Of a DNA stretch of 64,000 nucleotides, positions 15,555-23,379 are shown one piece after another. Numbering within the stretch: the stretch's first letter is position 1; every line of letters starts with the position of its first letter. The translations under genes were made by a program, and so were the position numbers. The notes beneath the pieces were generated by a model. That model saw nothing but the letters and a program-made list of their open reading frames with translations. It had not been told where the DNA came from and did no database searches. This DNA comes from a bacterium (GTDB lineage Bacteria > Krumholzibacteriota > Krumholzibacteriia > LZORAL124-64-63), in NCBI GenBank assembly GCA_024231905.1, contig JAAEQC010000140.1, forward strand, positions 124,001 to 188,000, written 5' to 3'.

Positions 15555-17663
15555 TCAGTCCGCGCGCTGCCACACGGTGAGCTGGCTGAGGGTGTGCTGG
15601 TGCTTGCGGGCGGTCTCGCGGATGACAAAGGGCACGTCCCGCGGTTCGCCCACCGGTTCGAAGGCCGGTGCCAGAGCCGAGCGCAGGCCCTCCAGGGTGG
15701 TGACGTTCTCGCCGTCCACCTTCTTGCCGCCGAGCCACTTCTCCTTGGCGGTGAATTCCTCGAGCCAGGTGTAGGGCGAGGTGAGCACTAGGTGGCCGCC
15801 CGGGTTCATGCGCTCGGCGATCTGGTCCAGGAAGCGCTGGGGCTCGTAGAGGCGGTCCACGAGGTTGGCGGCCAGCACCAGGTCGTAGCCCTTGAACTGG
15901 GGCTTGAGGTTGTGGGCGTCGCCCTGCCAGAACTCCACCTTCCCAGCGGTATCTTCGAGACCGTACTCGGCCAGGGTGCGTTCGTGGTAGGAGACCAGTT
16001 CGCCCTCGTCGGGGGTGACGTAGCGGATGCGTCCGGTCTGCTGCATCTCGTGGCCCACTTTGATGAAGCGGGCGGAAAAGTCGATGCCGGTGACGAAGTC
16101 GCAGAAGCGGGCCAGTTCGAAGGTGGCGCGGCCGGTGGCGCAGCCCAGGTCCAGGGCGCGTTCGATCCGGCGGTCGCCGACCACCTCGCGGCAGATGTTC
16201 GCCAGTTGCTTCTGGAAGTTGGGCACGCCGAAGTACTCGGCCCCGTAGTGGAACTCGCAGTACTGGCTCACCAGGCCGTCGGTCTCGTACACGTCCTCGC
16301 GCACCTCGACCGCCGTGGCGGATTCGATGTAACGGAACCCCGCGTGCTGGTAGAAGTGGCGGCGGAAGGCGTAGCGCGCCCCGTGGGTCGCCTCGTTGCC
16401 CGTGGAGATCCAGGAGCCGCCCTTGATGAGGTTGTGCTTGGCGTCGAAGGTGGGCGTGGAGAAATCGTCGTACAGGGGGTGGACGCGGAAGCCGGGGAAA
16501 CCGGCGATGGGGGTCTCCGTGTGCTGCCACACGTTGCCCATGACGTCTCCGAAGCCGCCGTGGAGGTTCTCGTTCACCGGCACGCCCGAGGCCGGTCCAC
16601 CGAGGTTGATGTTCCCCGGTTCAGTCTCCCAGTCGGGCATGTCGGGGATGCCGCTGACGGACAGGAGGCGGTACCACTCGGCTTCGGTGGGGAGCCGGAC
16701 CGGGCGACCCGTGCGATCCGCTTGCCAGTTGCAGAAGGCCTTGGCTTCGAGCTGGTTCACCTCGGCCGGCCAGTCCCAGGGCATGGGGATCTCCTGGACC
16801 ATGCAGCGCAGTTTCCAGGCGTTACCGTCGGCGACCCAGAAGCGCGGGGCCACGGCTTTCTGGTACTGGCGCCAGGCCCAGCCTTCCTCGCTCCAGAAGC
16901 GTTCGGCGTCGTAGCCGCCGGCGTCCACGAACTCCTTGAACTCGCCATTGGAGACCAAATAGCGGGCGGCGCGGAAGGCGGCGACCTCCTGTTCGAGACG
17001 GCCGTATTCGTTGTCCCAGCCATAGAGAGTGTCGTCCGCGGTCTTGCCCTGGGCGACGGTCCCGGCGGGCACCTCCAGCAACTCGTTGGCCGGGGCATCG
17101 CCAGCCCGGTCACACACGGGCCATTCGGCGGAAGACTTCACCATTTCCAGGGGCAGCTGCCGGATGAGCACCGAGCTGGTCTCCAGGTGGATCCGCTCGT
17201 GCTCGATGCTCATGAGGACGACCCAGAACGGATCGTCCCAGCCCACGGGCATGGTCAGGGGCATTTCGTCGATGACCTTGTCCACCAGGGCGCGAACCTG
17301 CTGCCGGTATTCCCACACCTGGGCCACCGTGGGCCAGTCGTAGTTGCGCTCGTCCAGGTCGTCCCAGCTCATCTCGTCGACGCCGATGGCGAAGGTGGAC
17401 TCGAAGCGCGGGTTCACTCGTTCGGTGACGAACTTGGCCAGCACCAACTTGTTCACGAAGAAGGTGGCCGTGTGCCCCAGGTAGAAGATCAGGGGGTGGC
17501 GCAGAGGGTCGGCCCGGGTGAACCAGGCTTCGTCCGATGCCATGACGTCGAAGAGCTGCTCGTACAGCTCCCAGGTGGTGTGGAAGTAGCGGCGGATCTC
17601 CTCCCGCTTCCCATCGGCCGGACCGGCGTCGAGGCGCGGGGCGCGCAATGGTGCTGTGGGCAT
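15555..17663 (-). CDS. ovoA: 5-histidylcysteine sulfoxide synthase/ovothiol N-methyltransferase OvoA
   Basis: Bifunctional enzyme for ovothiol, a histidine-derived antioxidant thiol. The 702-residue protein has the three family modules. A DinB-like iron-binding bundle comes first (H64 in YLGHTA; H155 and H159 in EHERIHLE, the HX3HXE motif). An FGE-sulfatase-type oxygenase domain occupies about residues 200-440 (EAEWYRL, LHGGFGDVMGNVWQHTETP, LIKGGSW, YAFRRHF). A C-terminal SAM methyltransferase (ALDLGCATGRATFELARF) completes it. OvoA joins cysteine to histidine C5 as a sulfoxide using O2, and its C-terminal domain makes the N1-methyl group. The start at 17663 follows AGGAGAAG. The OvoB lyase is not in this window. 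Confidence 0.93.
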   Translation of the reverse strand: MPTAPLRAPRLDAGPADGKREEIRRYFHTTWELYEQLFDVMASDEAWFTRADPLRHPLIFYLGHTATFFVNKLVLAKFVTERVNPRFESTFAIGVDEMSWDDLDERNYDWPTVAQVWEYRQQVRALVDKVIDEMPLTMPVGWDDPFWVVLMSIEHERIHLETSSVLIRQLPLEMVKSSAEWPVCDRAGDAPANELLEVPAGTVAQGKTADDTLYGWDNEYGRLEQEVAAFRAARYLVSNGEFKEFVDAGGYDAERFWSEEGWAWRQYQKAVAPRFWVADGNAWKLRCMVQEIPMPWDWPAEVNQLEAKAFCNWQADRTGRPVRLPTEAEWYRLLSVSGIPDMPDWETEPGNINLGGPASGVPVNENLHGGFGDVMGNVWQHTETPIAGFPGFRVHPLYDDFSTPTFDAKHNLIKGGSWISTGNEATHGARYAFRRHFYQHAGFRYIESATAVEVREDVYETDGLVSQYCEFHYGAEYFGVPNFQKQLANICREVVGDRRIERALDLGCATGRATFELARFCDFVTGIDFSARFIKVGHEMQQTGRIRYVTPDEGELVSYHERTLAEYGLEDTAGKVEFWQGDAHNLKPQFKGYDLVLAANLVDRLYEPQRFLDQIAERMNPGGHLVLTSPYTWLEEFTAKEKWLGGKKVDGENVTTLEGLRSALAPAFEPVGEPRDVPFVIRETARKHQHTLSQLTVWQRAD

Positions 17664-17688
17664 GGACTTCTCCTGGTGGTGGCGCGGA

Positions 17689-18759
17689 CTACCCGTCGTC
17701 CTCCTCGATCCCTTCCCGGCGGTCGGCGATACCCTGCTCGATGACCTCGAGCCTCGCCTGCAGCACCGCAAGTCGTTTTCGGGATCGCTCGGCGGCCTGC
17801 TCGGATACGGCGTCCTTGACCGCCTGCTGGACCTCCTTCAGTTCCTTGCGGATCTGCTGGCGCCGCTGCTCCAGGGTGGCCAGGGACTCGGCTTCCTCGG
17901 CCTTGTCGAAGACCACGTCCATGGGCGCGGCGTCCTGTACCGGCACCGCCGCCAGGTGGGGGCGGTCCGGGATGAAGGTCTCGTCCGCATCATAATTACG
18001 CACATTCCTGAAGGATGGCGACACGATCTCCACGTCGCCCTCGTGCAGAACGTCCAGCATGGCGGTCCGCAGGCGCGAGCGTGCGGCCAGGAGGGACTTC
18101 ACGTCCTTCAGCAGGCCGGCCACCTTGTAGGTCACCGAGAAGTCGCCCAGTTGGAGAACCTGCACGAAGGCGTCCTCGAGACGGGCTTTGGCTGCCGCCG
18201 CCAGAAGCAATTCCTCGATGCGGCCGTGGTGGATGTCGTAGCCCAGGCTGCAGGTGGCGCTGACGACGGTCCCCGAGGACCGCAGCACCTTCACCGGGGT
18301 GGTGGCCAGGAAGAGATTCGGCAGGGTCGTCAGGTCCCGGTCCGGGGTCTGGATCTCCGTGTGGAAGAGACCGCGCTCGGTGACCCGGCCGAAATGGTCG
18401 CCCACCTGCACGAAGTCTCCGGAGCGGAAGTTGCGTACGGTCTTGAGCATGATGCCGGCCATGGCGTTGCCCAGGAGGGTGGATGCGCTGAGGGCGATGG
18501 CCGCCGACACGAGGATGCCGTACAGGCCCAGGAGCTGCCCCTGGGTTTCGGCGTCCAAGGGCAGAGCCAGGATGACCGCCAGCACCGTGACCAGCGTCGC
18601 GGCCAGCATGGTCAACTGGTGGCGGAACCGTCGGCTCTGGCCCGCGTTCCTCTGCAGGATGCGATTCAGCACGCCGAGCACGATGACCGCCATGGCCAGC
18701 ACGGCCGCGCTGTGCAACAGGACCGGCGCACCGGACAGGAATTCGAGGACGCGGTCCAT
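17689..18759 (-). CDS. MscS-family mechanosensitive channel with coiled-coil tail
   Basis: A 356-residue membrane protein. Three hydrophobic helices lie in residues 1-110, followed by the MscS pore and beta-domain signature (SASTLLGNAMAGIMLKTVRNFRSGDF, then VQVGDHFGRVTERGLFHTEI and TLPNLFLATTPVKV). The cytoplasmic domain is followed by a charged coiled coil at about residues 290-350 (LEQRRQQIRKELKEVQQAVK). Such channels release solutes on hypo-osmotic shock. It ends 25 bases before ovoA starts on the same strand, so the two may share a transcript. It is divergent from galE, with 126 bases between starts. Confidence 0.88.
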   Translation of the reverse strand: MDRVLEFLSGAPVLLHSAAVLAMAVIVLGVLNRILQRNAGQSRRFRHQLTMLAATLVTVLAVILALPLDAETQGQLLGLYGILVSAAIALSASTLLGNAMAGIMLKTVRNFRSGDFVQVGDHFGRVTERGLFHTEIQTPDRDLTTLPNLFLATTPVKVLRSSGTVVSATCSLGYDIHHGRIEELLLAAAAKARLEDAFVQVLQLGDFSVTYKVAGLLKDVKSLLAARSRLRTAMLDVLHEGDVEIVSPSFRNVRNYDADETFIPDRPHLAAVPVQDAAPMDVVFDKAEEAESLATLEQRRQQIRKELKEVQQAVKDAVSEQAAERSRKRLAVLQARLEVIEQGIADRREGIEEDDG

Positions 18760-18885
18760 GGCCTTCTCCCTCCGGACTGGACACGGCGGTTTCCGTGTAG
18801 GAACCTTCCGACCACACTAGGCCGGTCCGTCCGGCGTGAAAAGCACTGATCACGGCGGGCCGTCGCGACCCGCCCGGGAGTTGAT

Positions 18886-19902
18886 ATGACCAAGCGCATT
18901 CTCGTGACCGGCGGCGCCGGTTACATCGGCAGTCACACCTGCGTCGAGTTGCTCCGTGCGGGTTACGAAGTGGTGGTCGTCGACAACCTGGACAACAGCA
19001 CCGAGGAGAGCCTGCGGCGGGTCCGGGAGATCACCGGCAAGGACCTGGAGTTCAATCGGGTGGACATCTGCGACCGCGAGTCCCTCGAGGGAGTCTTCGC
19101 CCGCCACGAGTTCGCCGCGGTGATCCACTTCGCGGGCCTGAAGGCCGTGGGCGAGAGCGCCAAGATCCCTCTCAGGTACTACGCCAACAACGTGGGCGGC
19201 ACCCTGGTCCTCATGGACGTCATGGCCGAACACGGCTGCTTCGACATGGTCTTCAGCAGTTCGGCCACGGTCTACGGCGATCCCGAACGCGTGCCCATCA
19301 CCGAGGACATGCCCCTATCGGTGACCAATCCCTACGGTCGCACCAAGCTCATGATCGAGGATGTCCTGCGGGACGCCTGCGCCGCCGACGAGCGCTGGCG
19401 CGCCCTGCTGCTGCGCTACTTCAATCCCGTGGGCGCCCATCCCTCGGGCCGCATCGGCGAGGATCCGCGGGGCCTGCCCAACAACCTCATGCCCTACGTC
19501 ATGCAGGTTGCCGTGGGCAAGCTGGAGAAGGTGAGCGTCTTCGGCGACGACTACCCCACCGGCGACGGCACCGGCGTCCGCGATTACATCCACGTGGTCG
19601 ATCTGGCCCTGGGCCACGTGGCGGCCCTGGACCGCCTGGCAGATTTCGCCGGCTGCACGCCCGTGAACCTGGGCACGGGCCGGGGCTACTCGGTCCTGGA
19701 GATGATCAAGGCGGCGGAGCAGGCGGCGGACCGGGAGATTCCCTACGAGGTGGTCGACCGGCGCCCCGGCGACATCGCCACCTGCTGGGCGGATCCGGCC
19801 TCCGCGGCCGAAAAGCTGGGTTGGAGGGCCGAACGGGGTCTGACCGAGATGTGCGCCGACCATTGGCGGTGGCAGAACGGCAATCCGGAGGGATTCCGCT
19901 AG
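18886..19902 (+). CDS. galE: UDP-glucose 4-epimerase
   Basis: Interconverts UDP-glucose and UDP-galactose for surface polysaccharides and galactose use. The 338-residue protein has the NAD-binding TGGAGYIGSH at the N-terminus, the catalytic Ser region FSSSATVYG, and the Tyr/Lys pair in NPYGRTKLMIED. Substrate-domain blocks LLRYFNPVGAHPSGRIGEDP, NNLMPYVMQVAVG and GDGTGVRDYIHVVDLA follow. Length is normal for GalE. The start at 18886 follows GGGAG. It stands alone on the plus strand, divergent from mscS. Confidence 0.95.
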   Translation: MTKRILVTGGAGYIGSHTCVELLRAGYEVVVVDNLDNSTEESLRRVREITGKDLEFNRVDICDRESLEGVFARHEFAAVIHFAGLKAVGESAKIPLRYYANNVGGTLVLMDVMAEHGCFDMVFSSSATVYGDPERVPITEDMPLSVTNPYGRTKLMIEDVLRDACAADERWRALLLRYFNPVGAHPSGRIGEDPRGLPNNLMPYVMQVAVGKLEKVSVFGDDYPTGDGTGVRDYIHVVDLALGHVAALDRLADFAGCTPVNLGTGRGYSVLEMIKAAEQAADREIPYEVVDRRPGDIATCWADPASAAEKLGWRAERGLTEMCADHWRWQNGNPEGFR

Positions 19903-19960
19903 ATGGACCGCAAGGCACGTTTGGTTGGTGTTTTCTGTATAAAAATAGTCATGTAACGTG

Positions 19961-19988
19961 TTGTGGCCCTGCGGGATGGTGCTATAAT
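19961..19988 (+). promoter_or_regulatory. Sigma70-type promoter for the acetyltransferase gene
   Basis: TTGTGG at 19961-19966 and a perfect TATAAT at 19983-19988, separated by 16 bases, lie about 28 bases before the ATG at 20016, with a GGGGGA ribosome binding site between. The local AT content is higher than in flanking genes. Confidence 0.6.
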
Positions 19989-20015
19989 GCAAATGGAGGC
20001 TCAGTGGGGGAAGTT

Positions 20016-20531
20016 ATGAACGTTGACCCACCAGGGAGCCACCGGGACATGATCAGGCCTGCCGCGTCCACCGACGCCGCCCGTATCGCCGAGATCTACA
20101 ACCACTACATCGAGACGTCCCATGTGACTTTCGCCACCGAGCGGGTGACCGCCGAGCAGATGGCCGCGGACATCGCCGCGGCGGACGCCGAACACCCCTT
20201 CTTGGTCGGGGAGCGCTCGGGCCAGGTGTGGGGTTACGCCCTGGCCACGGGCTGGAAGTCCCGCTGCGCCTACAGGCACACGGTGGAGACGAGCATCTAC
20301 CTGGACCCGGGTATGACCGGTGGCGGTCGCGGCACCATGCTCTACGTACTGCTGCTGGAGCGCCTGCGCGACGCCGGCGTTCGCACCGCCTTGGGCGGCA
20401 TCGCCCTGCCCAACGAGGCCAGCGTGAAGCTCCACGAGAAGCTCGGTTATGCGAAAGTCGCCCACCTGGAGCGGGTGGGCGACAAGTTCGGGCGAGAGAT
20501 CGATGTGGGGTACTGGCAGGTGATCCTCTAG
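20016..20531 (+). CDS. GNAT N-acetyltransferase, phosphinothricin acetyltransferase-like
   Basis: A 171-residue acetyltransferase using acetyl-CoA. It starts with IRPAASTDAARIAEIYNHYI, the typical opening of the Pat/Bar/YwnH subgroup. It has the ETSIYLDP block, the acetyl-CoA pyrophosphate loop GGGRGTMLY, and the GGIALPNEASVKLHEKLGY segment. Such enzymes acetylate phosphinothricin, methionine sulfoximine or sulfone, or related amino acids; the native substrate here is unknown. The ATG at 20016 has a GGGGGA site five bases upstream; an internal ATG at 20049 is the alternative. It is convergent with the DUF5916 gene, 13 bases away. Confidence 0.88.
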   Translation: MNVDPPGSHRDMIRPAASTDAARIAEIYNHYIETSHVTFATERVTAEQMAADIAAADAEHPFLVGERSGQVWGYALATGWKSRCAYRHTVETSIYLDPGMTGGGRGTMLYVLLLERLRDAGVRTALGGIALPNEASVKLHEKLGYAKVAHLERVGDKFGREIDVGYWQVIL

Positions 20532-20544
20532 CACCCGTCGCATC

Positions 20545-23256
20545 CTACAACGAGAAATACTGCGAAATCTTCACCATCAGGATGTGCTCCCCCTGCGCGT
20601 CCAGCAGCGACCGCGTGTCTCGCCCCAGATCGAAATCGCCGGGATTCTGCGTGTCCACCCGGTCCTGGGTCCACACCAGGTAGAAGGTGCTGCCCGCCGC
20701 GTACTCCCAGCGCAGTACCATGTTCACCTTGAGGGACTTGAAATTGAAGTCCCGGTCGGCCAGGCGGAAGGTGTTGGCCGGGTCGGCGCCGTCGGGCGTG
20801 ACCAGGTAGGGGTTGTCGGCGTCGCCCGCCGGGTCGTGGACGATGCTCGAGCCGTTGTCCCGGCCGAAGCGGTCGAATTCGAAGCTCGAGGACCGCGCCA
20901 GTTCCTTGTGGTCGGTGTAACGGCCCACGGCGAACAGCGGCTGCACGTAGGCCTGCAGGGTGAGCTTGGGCGAAAAGGTCCAGTCGATACGCGTTTCCAG
21001 GGAGAACTGACGGTATTCCAGGTCGGCGAAGATGTAGCGATTGCCGTAGGTCGATGTCATGGCCGGGTCGGTGATCTCGTCGTAGTGCTGGGCTTCCTCC
21101 TGCTCCCAGGTGTACCGCGGCGTCACGGTCAGGCCCAGGGAGGCCATGGGGTGCACTTCCAGGCGTACGCGCCCGAAGGCAGTGCGCGAACCACCGTCGT
21201 CCGACGAACCGCCGCCGCTGACGCTCACGACCCAGTTCTTGCGCCAGTCCGAGCTCAGACCCAGGTCCCAGGACCGGTAGGCGGGCGCCCGCATCATGGG
21301 GCCGCCCCGGGTCAGGCGCGGGTTGTTGCGCTCGGGGTTGATGAAGACGCTCGAGTCCACGGACCAGTAGTTCTTCAACTGATTCCAGTAGAAGAGACCG
21401 GCGCCGTACTCGGCGGGGTTGCCGCCCGTGTCCCAGGTCTTGTACATGCCCAGGAAGAGGCTCTGGTTGCGGAATATGCCGTGGGGCTCGCGCCAGGAAT
21501 AGCCCGGGGTCACCGAGGCGTTGATCATGTCGGTGCGGTACTGGAAGCCCACGTCATTGATCTCGAAGCCCGGCGACGAGTAGCCCAGGGCGCTGTTGAA
21601 ACGCCAGTTGCCGGATTCCTTGTTCACGCCCGCGCGTCCGACCCAGCCCTTCAATTCGGTGGCGTCCGGATCGTAATCCATGTGATCGACGTCCGGACGC
21701 TGGAAGTAGCGGCGCGAGGAGGTCTGCATGTCGGCGATGGCCTCGGGGCTGCCGGTGATGTGGCTGCCCGCCACGTAGGCTTTCAGGGCCCAGACGCCGT
21801 CCTCGTCCAGTTTGGTGAAGCCGTCGATGCCGCCGGTGAAGGAGCGCTTGTCCAGGGCTGCCTGGCTCACCGGATCGTCCAGGTCGCGGATGGTGCTGGT
21901 GGCCATGATGCCCAGGCCGCAGGTGCCGTCGGGTTTGGTCACCTTGGCCCGTACCACGGAGTAGTTGGTAAAGGGCTCGACCACCTGTTCGAACTCCTTG
22001 CCGTCTATCTGGAGGTGGGCTTTTTCCTTGGCCGTGAAGGCCGACAGGGCGCCCACGGAGGTGTTCCCCACTTTGCCGCTCACCTTGGCCGCGCCGAGGA
22101 TCGTCGTCACCTGGGGACGGTCCACGAAGTCGTAGTCGCCGTCGATGCCCAGCTGGGGTGCCCGCCCCACGCGGCGGCTGTAGAAGAGCATCGGGTCCAT
22201 CCAGTTGAAGCTCCAGTTGCTGTTCAGCCCCTCGCGCCCGAAGCGGAAGGTGTTGGCATCCTCCACGAAGAAGGGGCGGCGCTCCTCGTAGAAGGTCTCG
22301 TAAGCGCCCAGGTTCACCACGGCCGGGTCCACCTCCACCTGGCCGAAGTCCGGATTCACGGCGGCGTTCAGGGTGAGGTTGTTGGACAGGGCTGTCTTGA
22401 AGTCGACGCCGGCATTGCCCGAGAACTGGGGGTCGCTGGCGAAGGGGTCGTCCCGATCCACGTCGCGGAATTCGCCCTTGCCCAACAGATAGGGCGTGAT
22501 CTCGGTCGAGGTTTCCGGTTCGATGCCGCTGATGCCCACCAGGTCGGGGAAGCGCTTGCCGTAGCCGGAGCCGCCGCGCGGATTGTGGAAGAGGTCCGTG
22601 CGTTCGTTGGAGCGCAGGGTGCGACGCGAGAGGTTCATGCCCCACACCTGTTCCTCGGAGGCCGGGAACTTGAGCTGGGAGAAGGGAATGCGCACCTCGG
22701 CGACCCAACCCAGCTCGTCGATGCGGGTCGCGGCTTCCCAGACGCCGTCCCAGGAATTGTCGCCCCAGCCGTCGTTGTAGAGCTTCGAATCACCCAGCAC
22801 ACCGGCCGGATTGATGGAGAACGAGAAGGCGTTCCGATCATCGTTGAAGGTGTCGAGGTTGATGTAGAGCCAGTCCGAGGACGGCCAGGTGTCGCGCCGG
22901 CCGAGGCGGGCGCTGATGGAGTCGGGCGCCGAATCGTGGAGGCGGGCGGCCACGTAGAGGGCCGAATTGTCGTAGGCCACCCAGAACTCGGTGACCTGGC
23001 GCGGCAGGCAGCCGTTGTCCGGGTCATTCTGCATGTGGCGGGTCTCGCCCGGGCGTTGCCAGGCCGCGTCGTCGAGAACACCGTCCAGTTCCACGGGACC
23101 GCCGAGCCTTTCGGCGCGGATCACGTCCGCCAACGGAACCTGCGTTGGATCGCATTGGGGATCCGCCTGCTGGGCGGACGCCGTGCCGGCGATCAGGAGT
23201 AAGGTGGTGAAAAGGAATATCCGAACAGCCTGGGGAGTCGCCGTGATCCTCGTCAT
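20545..23256 (-). CDS. DUF5916 outer-membrane protein with CBM9-like N-terminal domain
   Basis: A 903-residue exported protein. A signal peptide ends near TASAQ. Residues about 40-235 match the carbohydrate-binding family 9 type fold (LDGVLDDAAWQRPG, VAYDNSALYVAARLHDS, WLYINLDTFNDDRNAFSF). The remainder is a DUF5916 beta-barrel-like region rich in alternating aromatic strands (EERRPFFVEDANTFRFG, YSRRVGRAPQLG), ending ISQYFSL with a Phe near the C-terminus as in many outer-membrane barrels. These proteins are common in Bacteroidota, Gemmatimonadota and related phyla; function is unknown, perhaps glycan or oligomer uptake. A single cistron, it starts 117 bases from the LVIVD gene's end. Confidence 0.88.
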   Translation of the reverse strand: MTRITATPQAVRIFLFTTLLLIAGTASAQQADPQCDPTQVPLADVIRAERLGGPVELDGVLDDAAWQRPGETRHMQNDPDNGCLPRQVTEFWVAYDNSALYVAARLHDSAPDSISARLGRRDTWPSSDWLYINLDTFNDDRNAFSFSINPAGVLGDSKLYNDGWGDNSWDGVWEAATRIDELGWVAEVRIPFSQLKFPASEEQVWGMNLSRRTLRSNERTDLFHNPRGGSGYGKRFPDLVGISGIEPETSTEITPYLLGKGEFRDVDRDDPFASDPQFSGNAGVDFKTALSNNLTLNAAVNPDFGQVEVDPAVVNLGAYETFYEERRPFFVEDANTFRFGREGLNSNWSFNWMDPMLFYSRRVGRAPQLGIDGDYDFVDRPQVTTILGAAKVSGKVGNTSVGALSAFTAKEKAHLQIDGKEFEQVVEPFTNYSVVRAKVTKPDGTCGLGIMATSTIRDLDDPVSQAALDKRSFTGGIDGFTKLDEDGVWALKAYVAGSHITGSPEAIADMQTSSRRYFQRPDVDHMDYDPDATELKGWVGRAGVNKESGNWRFNSALGYSSPGFEINDVGFQYRTDMINASVTPGYSWREPHGIFRNQSLFLGMYKTWDTGGNPAEYGAGLFYWNQLKNYWSVDSSVFINPERNNPRLTRGGPMMRAPAYRSWDLGLSSDWRKNWVVSVSGGGSSDDGGSRTAFGRVRLEVHPMASLGLTVTPRYTWEQEEAQHYDEITDPAMTSTYGNRYIFADLEYRQFSLETRIDWTFSPKLTLQAYVQPLFAVGRYTDHKELARSSSFEFDRFGRDNGSSIVHDPAGDADNPYLVTPDGADPANTFRLADRDFNFKSLKVNMVLRWEYAAGSTFYLVWTQDRVDTQNPGDFDLGRDTRSLLDAQGEHILMVKISQYFSL

Positions 23257-23349
23257 GGAATGCCTCGCCGTCGGGGTTGGAACCGGCGGCGGCGGGGGGG
23301 CGCGGGCCGGTGCGTTATCCCTATGACGCAGCGTAGCGCTAAATGGTTG

Positions 23350-23379
23350 AAAAAAAGTTCCGCTGACCTTGGATCAGCG
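23350..23379 (-). terminator. Rho-independent terminator of the LVIVD gene
   Basis: On the minus strand the stop codon itself sits in the 5' arm of a 6-bp hairpin (CGCTGA/TCAGCG, plus-strand 23361-23366 and 23374-23379), followed by GGAAC and a run of seven T. Confidence 0.7.
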
